From NCBI GenBank assembly GCA_024234635.1, contig JACKNX010000008.1:108895-172894 (forward strand): a stretch of 64,000 nt of DNA, written 5' to 3'. The notes under the pieces are model-generated. The model saw only the letters and a program-made list of their open reading frames with translations, ran no database searches and was not told the origin of the DNA. The position numbers were made by a program, and so were the translations under genes. Origin of the DNA: Pseudomonadales bacterium (GTDB taxonomy: Bacteria > Pseudomonadota > Gammaproteobacteria > Pseudomonadales > Azotimanducaceae). This document shows positions 33,946 to 42,470 of the stretch, one piece after another. Position 1 is the first letter of the stretch, and each line of letters begins with the position of its first letter.

Positions 33946-34655
33946 AAGCGCTGACCAACGCTCTCTTCCCGTTGCTGTGCATTCTGTCTGCCTGCTCCGG
34001 CGGCGACATGCCCGCGCCAATCGTGCACTTCACCTTTGACAACCATCAGGCGGGGGACATCCAGGACTACAGCGGCCATGGCAACCACGGCACACGGCGA
34101 GCAGGCGGCGTGGCACCGGGTGTCCTGGGCGTCGCCGCTGTCACAAACGGCGAAGCAGAGGGCATGACGCGCATTCCCATGTCTCCCTCGTTGTCTGCCA
34201 TTGGCGACCAGATCAGCCTCAGCGTCTGGGCCTGGCGGGAGAACAGCCGGAACACCGCGCTGGCCGCATACGAGTACCCTACCCTGTTCTTCGGCTTCCA
34301 TGGACGCGGCTTCAAGTGGGCTCTTCACTATGCCAGCGGACGCGGCGCAACCTGTTATGCGGACAGTCAGTACGTGGCGGAGGAACGGCGCTGGTACCAC
34401 ATGGTGGCAACGTTCAACGGCTGGGTGGCCCGCCTCTACGTAGATGGCAAGGAAATCTGTACGGACTGGACCCGGGGCGGGCACCTCGCGCTGACCGATG
34501 CCCCCCTGACGCTCGGTGGCTATCTGGCGACGGATGGGAGCGTGGTGGATACCCTCGATGGCCGCATGGACGATTTGCGCATCTACGATGTGGCGCTGAC
34601 CGACGCACAGGTGTATTCCCTCTACCAGGCTGGCGTTGCCGATCCGGTGCAATAG
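33942..34655 (+). CDS. LamG/concanavalin-like lipoprotein
   Basis: 237 residues. Lipoprotein signal peptide with lipobox LSAC (Cys18), so the mature protein is membrane-anchored. The rest is one LamG-type jellyroll: 'PIVHFTFDNHQAGDIQDYSGHGNHG', 'ISLSVWAWRENS', 'RWYHMVATFNGWVARLYVDGKEI' and 'GRMDDLRIYDVALTDAQVYSLYQAG'. LamG domains bind sugars or proteins. Last gene of the four-gene overlapping operon; it may recruit the glycan that the operon makes or oxidises. Confidence 0.85.
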   Translation: MKALTNALFPLLCILSACSGGDMPAPIVHFTFDNHQAGDIQDYSGHGNHGTRRAGGVAPGVLGVAAVTNGEAEGMTRIPMSPSLSAIGDQISLSVWAWRENSRNTALAAYEYPTLFFGFHGRGFKWALHYASGRGATCYADSQYVAEERRWYHMVATFNGWVARLYVDGKEICTDWTRGGHLALTDAPLTLGGYLATDGSVVDTLDGRMDDLRIYDVALTDAQVYSLYQAGVADPVQ

Positions 34656-34707
34656 TGGTCGAACGCGCTGCGCCCCCTTCCCTGCCACCGTGGAGATCCG
34701 ACGCACC

Positions 34708-35421
34708 ATGAAACTCCGACAGATTGCCCTTGCCGCCGCACACCTGGAGCCCATCCGGACGAACCTGATGACACTTCTGGGTCTGGACGCCGACTTTGCC
34801 GATTCCGGTGTCGGTGAATTCGGCCTCATGAACACGGTACAAGCCATCGGCGACAGCTTCCTGGAAGTCGTGGCGCCTTCCCGCGCCGATACGGCGGCCG
34901 GTCGCACGCTGGCCCTGCGCGGCGAGGACCCCTGCGGCTACATGGTGCTCTTGCAGGTGGCGGACTTCGCGGCGTTCGAGGCGCGTCTGGACGCGCGCGG
35001 ACTGCGCAAGGTCTGGCGCATCGATCGCCCCGAGGTCAGCGCCGCGCACGTGCATCCCAAGGACATCGGCGGCGCCATAGTCTCCTTCGATGAAATGCGC
35101 CCGCCCGCGGAATGGCTATGGGGTGGTCCAGGGTGGCAGCAACGACGCGCACGCAATGCCATCGCCATTGTCGGGTGCATCGTCGGCGCCCGGCAGCCGG
35201 AAAGCATGCGCGCCCGATGGGCCGACGTGCTGGGCGTATCAGCGGGCGACACCCGACTGAACCTGGATGCCGGTACCTGGATCGACTTTGTCCCGGCCGG
35301 GAAGGATGGCGTGATTGCCGCCGTGCTTGCCTGTGACGACCCGGCCGGCATGGCCGCGCGGGCACGCACGCTCGAACTGGACGGCGTGCTGCGTTTCGTC
35401 GCCGCGCCGGCTGCAAGCTGA
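34708..35421 (+). CDS. VOC/glyoxalase-like protein
   Basis: 237 residues from ATG 34708. It starts MKLRQIALAAAHLEPIRTNL and contains two VOC half-modules ('LLGLDADFADSGVGEFGLMN' and 'WADVLGVSAGDTRLNLDAG'). Metal-binding residues are not evident at the usual places, so it may bind rather than turn over a small molecule. It follows the LamG gene by 52 nt and may be an independent unit. The 231 nt downstream (35422-35652) hold no gene other than the leader of the PQQ gene. Confidence 0.75.
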   Translation: MKLRQIALAAAHLEPIRTNLMTLLGLDADFADSGVGEFGLMNTVQAIGDSFLEVVAPSRADTAAGRTLALRGEDPCGYMVLLQVADFAAFEARLDARGLRKVWRIDRPEVSAAHVHPKDIGGAIVSFDEMRPPAEWLWGGPGWQQRRARNAIAIVGCIVGARQPESMRARWADVLGVSAGDTRLNLDAGTWIDFVPAGKDGVIAAVLACDDPAGMAARARTLELDGVLRFVAAPAAS

Positions 35422-35652
35422 CCATACGGGGAAGGACACCTCGGTCCTGGTGTCCTGGCCGGTCGACAAGGCCCGGCAGGTAATGAGGCGAAGGAACGTG
35501 CGACTGCCGTCTGCATCCGTATACTGTGCCGTCTGCCAGCACACTGCGGCACGGACCGCATAGCTGACGCAAACGCCCCGTCCAGCGCTTTGGGGAGAGC
35601 GATGGACACACCAGGGTCCTTTACCTCACGGCGTCACGAGGATAGTCCAGTC

Positions 35653-37650
35653 ATGCGATCCAACCACACCTCAGCCCGCTTGATACGGGCTGCGACACTC
35701 CTGCTCATGAGTTTCGTGCTCACCGCGTGCGGCGGCGACAAACCACCCACCGCACCGCAAGCCGCGGCTGAAACAGCCCCCGCGCAGGAGCAGGTTGCCA
35801 GGGCGCATGGCGCCGCATCCGACTCCTACAAGGACACCGCCGCCATCAATGTGGACGAGGAGACGGTGCGCAAGGGCAGTGAAGTCTTCGGCCGGGTATG
35901 CGCCCAGTGCCACGTGGTAGGCGTCGCCCGCGCGCCGCAGCTCTACATCCTGCAGATCATGACGCCGGAGTCCATCTATCGGGCACTCACCGAAGGCGCG
36001 ATGCAGGTGCAGGCCAAGGACCTATCCCTGGACGAAAAGCGCGCCGTTGCAGAATACCTGGCACAGCGCAAGATGAGCGGCAAGCAAGCCGAGGACACCG
36101 TCGCGATGTGCAGCGGCGCCACCGCCGGCTTCGACCGCAACGAGCCGCCCGTGCTTCAGGGCTGGGGTTTCGACGATGCCAGCACGCACTACATTCCCAA
36201 CCAGGTTGCCGGCATCACCCGCAACAACGTACGCACGCTGAAACTGAAGTGGGCATTCGGCTTCCCCAACGCCGTGCGCGCCCGTTCGCAGCCCGCCATC
36301 GCGGCCGGTGCGATCTACGTCGGCAGTCACGAAGGCACGGTGTACGCTTTCGATCGCAATACCGGCTGCGCCCGCTGGACCTTCATGGCTGGCTCCGAAG
36401 TGCGCACCGGCATTGTCGTGCAGCCATGGACGGCCGGTGACGAAGCCGCCGACCCCCTCCTGTTTTTCGGCGACCTCGCCGGCAATGCGTATGCACTGAA
36501 GGCTTTCACGGGCGAGCTCGTCTGGCGCGTGCACATGGACGACCATCCGGCGGCGGTTCTGACAGGCACGCCCACGTTATACGGTGACACCGTCTATGTG
36601 CCTGTTTCATCCCTGGAGGAAGGCCAGGCCGGCAAGCCCGACTACGAGTGCTGCACCTTCCGCGGTTCCATGGTGGCGCTGGACGCTGCAACGGGTAAGG
36701 AAAAATGGCGACGCTGGTTCGTCGATCAGCCGGCCGTGGAGCAGAAAGACCGCGAACGCGACGATGGCCGCAAACACTACGGCCCTTCCGGCGTACCCAT
36801 GTGGAGTACCGCCGCCGTGGACGTGAAACGCGGGCAGATGTACGTCACGCTCGGCGACAACTATTCCACCCCCGCCACCAGCCTGAGCGACGCGGTTGTC
36901 GCCCTGGCCCTGGACACCGGTGATATCCGCTGGTCCTTCCAGGCACTGGAAAACGATGCCTGGAACGGCTCCTGTGACGAACACAACCGCGTCAACTGCC
37001 CGGAAGAGGACGGTCCCGACTTCGACTTCGGCGCGGGCGCCGCGCTGGCAAAAGGCGCGGACGGCAGGGAATACGTGGTCGCCGGCCAGAAGTCGTCCAC
37101 GGCGTGGGGCCTGGATCCCGACACAGGCAAGCTGGTGTGGAAGAACCAGGTCGGTCGCGGTGGCGTGGTTGCCGGCATCCACTTCGGTATCGCCGCCGCC
37201 AACAACACGATGTACGTGCCGGTCAGCGACGTGCCGGACGGTCGGGAATACGATGTGCCCGCACGCCCCGGCATGTATGCGCTGGATATCGCCACCGGCG
37301 AATACCGCTGGCAGGCCCCATCGGCGAACCGGTGTGACGGTCGCCTGGCCTGCCACCCCGGTTACAGCGGCGCCATATCCGCCACGGACGACCTGGTACT
37401 CGCCGGCGCCAACGACGGCTGGCTGCAGGCATTCGACGCCAGTACCGGTGAAGTGGTGTGGGAAGTCGACACCGCAGTGCCGTTCGAAACCATCAACGAT
37501 GTGGAAGCCAAAGGCGGGTCGATGGGCGGCGGTGCGGCACCGATCGCCTATGACGGCCTGCTCATCATGAATTCCGGCTATGGCTTCGCCGGCAAGATGC
37601 CCGGCAACGTGCTGCTGGTATTCGAAGTCGACCGCGGCGTCGCCCAGTGA
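35653..37650 (+). CDS. PQQ-dependent dehydrogenase lipoprotein with cytochrome c domain (polyvinyl-alcohol-dehydrogenase-like)
   Basis: About 665 residues from ATG 35653; ATG 35602 with GGGGAG upstream is an alternative but gives an over-long leader. A lipoprotein signal with LTAC lipobox is followed by a mono-haem cytochrome c module (CAQCH, about residues 70-150), then an eight-bladed PQQ propeller with repeated A-x-D-x-x-T-G-x2-W blades ('AFDRNTGCARW', 'ALDAATGKEKW', 'ALDTGDIRW', 'GLDPDTGKLVW', 'AFDASTGEVVW') and a vicinal Cys pair in YECCTF. It should oxidise an alcohol in the periplasm and pass electrons through its own haem. The fused haem is N-terminal. Overlaps the next gene by GTGA. 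Confidence 0.88.
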   Translation: MRSNHTSARLIRAATLLLMSFVLTACGGDKPPTAPQAAAETAPAQEQVARAHGAASDSYKDTAAINVDEETVRKGSEVFGRVCAQCHVVGVARAPQLYILQIMTPESIYRALTEGAMQVQAKDLSLDEKRAVAEYLAQRKMSGKQAEDTVAMCSGATAGFDRNEPPVLQGWGFDDASTHYIPNQVAGITRNNVRTLKLKWAFGFPNAVRARSQPAIAAGAIYVGSHEGTVYAFDRNTGCARWTFMAGSEVRTGIVVQPWTAGDEAADPLLFFGDLAGNAYALKAFTGELVWRVHMDDHPAAVLTGTPTLYGDTVYVPVSSLEEGQAGKPDYECCTFRGSMVALDAATGKEKWRRWFVDQPAVEQKDRERDDGRKHYGPSGVPMWSTAAVDVKRGQMYVTLGDNYSTPATSLSDAVVALALDTGDIRWSFQALENDAWNGSCDEHNRVNCPEEDGPDFDFGAGAALAKGADGREYVVAGQKSSTAWGLDPDTGKLVWKNQVGRGGVVAGIHFGIAAANNTMYVPVSDVPDGREYDVPARPGMYALDIATGEYRWQAPSANRCDGRLACHPGYSGAISATDDLVLAGANDGWLQAFDASTGEVVWEVDTAVPFETINDVEAKGGSMGGGAAPIAYDGLLIMNSGYGFAGKMPGNVLLVFEVDRGVAQ

Positions 37651-38885
37651 CAGGAGCAGGCACGGAACCGCGCTTCGCCGCGTCGTTCCGTGCCGCCGGA
37701 TACGCCTGGCGACTGTTCTGCGGTCCAGGCGTCCTCGACAAGGACCTGCGCGGGGCCGTGGCACGCCACGGCGCCCGTCGCGCGTTCCTCCTCTGCTCGC
37801 CATCGATCACTCGCACCACCACGCTCGTGCGGCGCGTAAGCGCGGCCCTGGGTGACAGCCTCGCCGGTACTTTCGACGGCATCGAAAACGATTCAACGTG
37901 GTCGAGCGTGCGTGCGGCAACCGAAGCGGCGCGCGCGGCAGGCGCGGATCTGCTGATTGCCGTCGGCGGCGGCAGCGTGCTGGTGGCTGTGCGAGCGGTA
38001 GCCATCTTCCTTGCCGAACAGGGCTCGCCCTTCGACCTGATGACCCAGTATCCGGCTGATGGCAAGCCGGTCAGCCCGCGCCTAGAAGCCCCCAAGCTGC
38101 CGATCATCAACATCCCCACCACACCCACCAGCGCCATGAACCGCGCGGGCACCGGGCTGAAGAATCCGGAACTCGATCACCGCATGGAGTACTTCGACCC
38201 GAAGACGCGGCCACAGGCCATCTTCCTGGACGACGAGGCGCTGCTGGGCACGCCGTTCCCCGTGTATCGCTCCACCGCAACCACGGTCTTCGCCGGCCTC
38301 GTCGCCAGCGCCGGCACTCCGGCCGACAACCCGCTGGTGGAGGCGGACGTACAGCAGGCCATCCGGCTTGGCATTCCCGCATATCTGCAACTCCGCGACA
38401 TGCCACACGATCCGACGCTACGCCGTCACCTGTGTCTTGCCGCGTTTCTGCAGAATCGCGCCGAAGACGATGGCCGGCCGCTGCTCGGCCAGGGCGCGTT
38501 TGGCGGTAATTACGCAGTTTCCACCGCGTTGCATCTGGTGGACAGCCGCATCGGCCAGGGAGAAGCCACATCCGCCGTGCACGCGCATGCCATCCGCCTG
38601 GCGGAGCGGGTGGATCCCGCCGCTGCCCGGCTCACCGCGAATGCCCTCGATGTTCCGCATGGTTCGCTGTCGACTGACAAAACAGCGCACGCCGTGGCGG
38701 ACCGCCTGGAGGCCGTCTACCGCGCCATAGGCATGCCCGTGCGCCTGCGTGAGCTCGGTATCACGACGCAGCAACTGCCCCGCATCGCCGCGGAAACCGT
38801 GAAGAACTTCAACGCGCGGAGCACGTTCGTTTCGCCGCAGGCGCGTATCGCCCAATCGCTACGATTGCTGGAATCTGCCTGGTAG
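37647..38885 (+). CDS. iron-containing alcohol dehydrogenase family protein
   Basis: 412 residues from GTG 37647, which overlaps the PQQ-gene stop (GTGA). Group III dehydrogenase signs are 'IAVGGGSVLVAVRAVAIFLAEQG', 'PIINIPTTPTSAMNRAGTG' (NAD and phosphate region) and metal-ligand histidines in 'STALHLVDSRIG' and 'SAVHAHAIRLAE'. It would oxidise or reduce an alcohol/aldehyde with NAD(P) in the cytoplasm. Coupling to a periplasmic alcohol dehydrogenase suggests one alcohol pathway across the two compartments. Substrate unknown. Confidence 0.88.
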   Translation: MTGAGTEPRFAASFRAAGYAWRLFCGPGVLDKDLRGAVARHGARRAFLLCSPSITRTTTLVRRVSAALGDSLAGTFDGIENDSTWSSVRAATEAARAAGADLLIAVGGGSVLVAVRAVAIFLAEQGSPFDLMTQYPADGKPVSPRLEAPKLPIINIPTTPTSAMNRAGTGLKNPELDHRMEYFDPKTRPQAIFLDDEALLGTPFPVYRSTATTVFAGLVASAGTPADNPLVEADVQQAIRLGIPAYLQLRDMPHDPTLRRHLCLAAFLQNRAEDDGRPLLGQGAFGGNYAVSTALHLVDSRIGQGEATSAVHAHAIRLAERVDPAAARLTANALDVPHGSLSTDKTAHAVADRLEAVYRAIGMPVRLRELGITTQQLPRIAAETVKNFNARSTFVSPQARIAQSLRLLESAW

Positions 38886-38936
38886 CCACCGTTGGCGAAC
38901 TGCCCCTCCAGCTGTCCGCCTGAAGGGCACCGCCCG

Positions 38937-38951
38937 CCCCCCCCCCCCCCC
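38937..38951 (+). repeat. 15-base C homopolymer
   Basis: Fifteen consecutive C residues 52 nt after the alcohol dehydrogenase stop and 33 nt before the repeat at 38984. Long homopolymers are slippage-prone in replication and in sequencing; the true length is uncertain. Confidence 0.8.
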
Positions 38952-38983
38952 GAGTCCACCCGGACACCTCACTGCGGTTTGGC

Positions 38984-39117
38984 AGGCTGCTGAAAAAGCA
39001 GCCTGGTATGCCAGCCAGGGACGGCTGGCCGGTTATTGCAGCGGAAAACGCTGCATGTGGCGCGAGTCGGCGAAGCCGACAACCGCTGAAACCAGTCCAG
39101 AAGGGACTTTTTCGGCC
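38984..39117 (+). repeat. hairpin-rich MITE-like repeat, copy A
   Basis: About 134 bp beginning AGGCTGCTGAAAAAGCAGCC and ending GGACTTTTTCGGCCT. Internal hairpins in order: GCCAGCC-AGGGAC-GGCTGGC, TGCAGCG-GAAAA-CGCTGCA, GTCGGC-GAA-GCCGAC, GTCC-AGAA-GGAC. Nearly identical to the reverse complement of copy B at 42211-42348. Short terminal inverted repeats and no coding capacity fit a MITE or REP-like element. Confidence 0.85.
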
Positions 39118-39191
39118 TCCGGTCAGGACATCACTCCGGACTCCCGTCCCGATCATGGTTAACATGCAGACCTGCGTCACAGGTGAACACC

Positions 39192-40613
39192 ATGCACAGC
39201 CGACTCTCTACACTGCTCTTCTGCGCATTCCTATGCGTTGCCGTACAGGCTGATGAAAACGCTCCGCCGTCTCCCATCGTGTTCATCTACGACTCCAGCG
39301 GGTCCATGTGGGGTCAGATCGGGGGAAAAGCGAAGGTCGAGATTGCCCGCGATGTGATGGCGGGCACCGTGGCAAGCCTGCCAGCTGATCAGAAAGTGGG
39401 TCTCGTGGCCTACGGCCACCGCAGCGAGGGCAACTGTGACGATGTTGAAACGCTGCTGAGTGATGCCGCACCCGACACAGTGCCCGCGGCGCTATCCGCA
39501 ATTCGTCCGCTTGGCAAAACGCCGCTCGCACGATCCGCGACGCAGGTGATCGGACAACTCGAGAGGAGCCAGCAGAAGGCAACGGTCATTCTGCTGACCG
39601 ATGGCATCGAGTCCTGTGGCGGCAATCTCTGCGACGTCGTGAAATCGGCACGCGAGCGCGGGATCGATTTTGTCATGCACGTTGTTGGCTTCGGCCTCCA
39701 ACCCGGCGAAACCGCGCCACTGGAATGCGCCGCCGAGGCTGGTGGTGGCCGCTACTACGATGCCGCGAACGCCGACGAACTGGCCGCAGGGATGAGTGAG
39801 GCGACGACACAGACCGTTGATCTCGCGGTTAACATCAGCGTCCGGGCGACCAAAAACGGGGCACCTCTCGACGCCTACATCGCCGCGTATGCCGCAGGCG
39901 ACGGGAACGGCAAGGTCATCGTGAACGCGCGCACGTACCACAAGGGCGCCCGGTTTCATCTGCCGCCAGGCAAATACGACCTGAAAATCAGCGCCCTCGA
40001 AAACACGGACCTGAAGCCGATCTGGCTCAGGAACGTGGAGACTTCCGCGGAGACGATGACGGCGAAAGAAGTCAGTTTCGACGCCGGAACAATTCGCGTC
40101 AGCGTGCAGAACAACTCGCAGGGCTGGGATGCCCTGGTAAAGATCAGCGATGGCGATTCCGTGGTTTCCCAAACCCGCACCTATGGTGGCACCAAGGACA
40201 TGCAGGTACCGCCGGGCATCTACACCGGCACCGTCCAGGCGCTTGCCGTGGAGGGCACCGTCACGAGCTTTGACCTGGACGAGTTCGAGGTGACGGCTGG
40301 AAGCACAACCGCGGTAACACACACCTTCAGCACGGGTATCGCCATGATCGGTGTGCGGATGGGCGAAGAACTGGTCGATGCGGCGATCAGCATCGCTGAC
40401 CGGCAAACCCGAAAGAACGTTGCCGGCTCGCGCACCTACACCAGCAGCAACTCCAATCCACGCAGGTTTGTACTCACGCCGGGGAGCTATTCGGTGAAGT
40501 ATTCGAGCCTTGGCAGGCACAAGGGGCATAGCGGCAGCTTCGACATGGACATCGAAGCCGAAGGCACTTTCGAACGCGTGATCGAGCTCACCACCGCCGC
40601 CGATGCGCGCTGA
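39192..40613 (+). CDS. secreted von Willebrand factor A domain protein
   Basis: About 473 residues from ATG 39192 (AGGTG 6 nt upstream; GTG 39183 also possible). A signal peptide (MHSRLSTLLFCAFLCVAVQA) precedes a VWA domain with a complete MIDAS: Asp34-x-Ser36-x-Ser38, Thr in GKTPLA, and Asp in LLTDGIES. Residues 225-473 form a chain of beta-sandwich segments ('VNISVRATKNGAPLDAYIAAY', 'IRVSVQNNSQGWDALVKISDG', 'AMIGVRMGEELVDAAISIAD') like carboxypeptidase-regulatory repeats. Periplasmic or secreted metal-dependent binding protein. First gene of a three-gene block bracketed by inverted repeats. Confidence 0.88.
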   Translation: MHSRLSTLLFCAFLCVAVQADENAPPSPIVFIYDSSGSMWGQIGGKAKVEIARDVMAGTVASLPADQKVGLVAYGHRSEGNCDDVETLLSDAAPDTVPAALSAIRPLGKTPLARSATQVIGQLERSQQKATVILLTDGIESCGGNLCDVVKSARERGIDFVMHVVGFGLQPGETAPLECAAEAGGGRYYDAANADELAAGMSEATTQTVDLAVNISVRATKNGAPLDAYIAAYAAGDGNGKVIVNARTYHKGARFHLPPGKYDLKISALENTDLKPIWLRNVETSAETMTAKEVSFDAGTIRVSVQNNSQGWDALVKISDGDSVVSQTRTYGGTKDMQVPPGIYTGTVQALAVEGTVTSFDLDEFEVTAGSTTAVTHTFSTGIAMIGVRMGEELVDAAISIADRQTRKNVAGSRTYTSSNSNPRRFVLTPGSYSVKYSSLGRHKGHSGSFDMDIEAEGTFERVIELTTAADAR

Positions 40614-40650
40614 GGGCCGGATACGCCGCCTATCGACGGCGATCACTGCG

Positions 40651-41106
40651 ATGCGGACCACCTCGCGCGCATCGCGGCGGCTGCTGTGCGTTGTGCTGTC
40701 GTTCGGTCTCTTCGGCTGCAAGGATCCGATAGGCACCACCTGCAGTTTCGAGGGCTCAGGTTTCACCGCCAGCGACAACTGCCGCCACCGCTGTCTGGAT
40801 ACCCGCAGCATTCAGTGCCCGGATGGGCGGGAAATCCGGCCGCGGATGTGTTCGGGTGCACCGGGTTGCGAGCCCGGAACCTGCGCCGCGAACGAGGTCT
40901 GCTATCACGTCGCTGATCCGTTTGAGGTGGAAAGCTACTGCCTGCCCGCCAACGTCTGTGGACCGCTCGATGCTGATGCACTCGCGGATTGGTCGACGCA
41001 CTCCATGGAGCATGCAGCCGGCCTGCGCGCCGAATCAGCAGCTCGCAAAGCACGTGCCCTGGAGCACACGACCGTACCCGGTCCAGTCCTCGAAAACACA
41101 CCATGA
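40651..41106 (+). CDS. cysteine-rich lipoprotein, unknown function
   Basis: About 151 residues from ATG 40651 (an in-frame ATG at 40603 overlaps the VWA gene). Lipobox-like LFGC at the end of a hydrophobic stretch, then ten cysteines within about 85 residues ('TTCS', 'NCRHRC', 'IQCP', 'MCSG', 'GCEPGTC', 'VCYH', 'YCLP', 'VCGP'), suggesting a disulfide-knit extracytoplasmic domain. The charged C-terminal tail has no domain I know. Stop overlaps the next start (ATGA). Confidence 0.75.
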   Translation: MRTTSRASRRLLCVVLSFGLFGCKDPIGTTCSFEGSGFTASDNCRHRCLDTRSIQCPDGREIRPRMCSGAPGCEPGTCAANEVCYHVADPFEVESYCLPANVCGPLDADALADWSTHSMEHAAGLRAESAARKARALEHTTVPGPVLENTP

Positions 41107-42209
41107 GTCCCCGCGCCTGCCTCGTTGGTCTTTTTGTCAGTCTGGCGGTGACGCCAGTGCTGGCACGGACGCCTGACTGCAACTCTCTGCCAGGCCAACA
41201 GGTCGTACCGATCGGAAAAGTGTCATCGGACGCATCCGACTGGTTCTCACGGCTGCTGATACGCGGCGAAGACAGGCCTCAGCCCAAAGTCGAGGTGTCA
41301 GGAACAAACCCCTACCATGAACGCTTGGAAAACGGCTGGGTGTTCTCGCTCATTCCTCAGCCTCACGGTTGGTCGATCCGATTGTTCGACCGACCGGGCG
41401 GGATCGATCTCACGCAGTCGACACCGCCATTGCACCCAGCTGACACAAATCCTCGTGAGTTGTCGGGCTGGCATTTCCGCAACAGGACCAATAGCGCTGC
41501 CAACGGAGGTGACGTGAATGCACCGCAACACCTGCGGCTCTTCTCATTCGCATCCGCACTGGCTGGAACGGGTGGCTACAAACCCGAACCGGGGGGCAGC
41601 GTCACGGCGCTGCAGGAGGACGGGCGCGGCTGGTTGTTCATTCACGATCTGGGACTTGCCGACCTCGAACCCGGTAAACGCGCGCGTGCAAACTACCTGC
41701 AGTTTTCGGCCTGCCTTTCCTGGCCGCAGAGCGAGGCCGAAACAGACGGTCATGCGGCGCAGTCATCCCGCCATCACGACGAGCAACAACCCGCGTTTCC
41801 CCCAGACTGCGGGCTCGATCTGCAACGCTTCCGACTGGAGGCCACAATTTCTCCCGCGCAGTGGGTACTCGATGTCGACGGGGATGGTGCACACGACCAG
41901 CTCGCCCAGGTAACGGACAGGGCCTCCGGTGCGCAGGATCTCGTACTGTGCCGTGCCGGCGCCTCGCTGCATCACTTGAGCAGTCTCAACATCTATACGG
42001 ACGTTGGTCAGGGGTTTGCCGCGATGGAGCGCTGGTCGGTCGTGCCAAAGACGTTTGCATCAATCGGTACACCGGGAGGCGATACCACATGGCCTGCTGC
42101 CGACGGCGATGTGATCGTGCTGGAACGCATCGAAAAATCGATGCACCTGGTCTTCATGCAGGACGGCCGATTGACTGCCTCAACGGTCTATCGATTGGTT
42201 GAGCCTTAG
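41103..42209 (+). CDS. exported protein with Ca-binding-like DVDGDG motif, unknown function
   Basis: 368 residues. Signal peptide MSPRACLVGLFVSLAVTPVLA. A 'DVDGDGAHDQLAQVTD' segment near residue 260 resembles FG-GAP/VCBS calcium loops; the rest is beta-rich without recognised family. Start overlaps the Cys-rich lipoprotein gene by 4 nt, and the inverted copy of the repeat begins 2 nt after its stop. With the VWA and Cys-rich genes it probably forms one surface-protein system. Confidence 0.75.
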   Translation: MSPRACLVGLFVSLAVTPVLARTPDCNSLPGQQVVPIGKVSSDASDWFSRLLIRGEDRPQPKVEVSGTNPYHERLENGWVFSLIPQPHGWSIRLFDRPGGIDLTQSTPPLHPADTNPRELSGWHFRNRTNSAANGGDVNAPQHLRLFSFASALAGTGGYKPEPGGSVTALQEDGRGWLFIHDLGLADLEPGKRARANYLQFSACLSWPQSEAETDGHAAQSSRHHDEQQPAFPPDCGLDLQRFRLEATISPAQWVLDVDGDGAHDQLAQVTDRASGAQDLVLCRAGASLHHLSSLNIYTDVGQGFAAMERWSVVPKTFASIGTPGGDTTWPAADGDVIVLERIEKSMHLVFMQDGRLTASTVYRLVEP

Positions 42210-42210
42210 C

Positions 42211-42348
42211 AGGGTGCTGAAAAAGTCCATCCTGGACTTGTTTCAGCAGTCGTCGGCTTCGCCGACTCGCGCTAAATGCAGCGTTTTCCGCTGCATTTTC
42301 GGGCCAGCCGTCCCTGGCTGGCCTACCAGGCTGCTTTTTCAGCAGCCT
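42211..42348 (-). repeat. hairpin-rich MITE-like repeat, copy B (inverted relative to copy A)
   Basis: 138 bp. Its two ends are inverted repeats of each other (AGGGTGCTGAAAAAG at 42211-42225 and the complement of AGGCTGCTGAAAAAG at 42334-42348, 14 of 15 matching). Read on the minus strand it matches copy A almost base for base, including all four internal hairpins. It starts 2 nt after the upstream stop codon and probably ends that transcript as well. Confidence 0.88.
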
Positions 42349-42350
42349 CT

Positions 42351-42370
42351 CATGGAACTTTAGTTCCATG
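42351..42370. terminator. perfect hairpin CATGGAAC-TTTA-GTTCCATG next to repeat copy B
   Basis: 8-bp perfect stem with 4-nt loop, 2 nt beyond the end of copy B and facing the 3' end of the kinase gene. Could be a terminator for the minus-strand kinase transcript or the footprint of an insertion target. The 100 nt on to 42470 hold no gene. Confidence 0.4.
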
Positions 42371-42470
42371 CGCGACAGCGCTGGCAATCGCAACGTGGCC
42401 AGCTGGTAGGCGCCGATCGAGGCCGCACCGTCATCTTCCAGCAGACTTGAATATGCCAATCGTCCCAGGG

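Noticed and set aside
42154..42459. 101-codon minus-strand frame running through repeat copy B
   Set aside because: Its middle is the repeat element itself; similar frames appear wherever such repeats occur, so not a gene.
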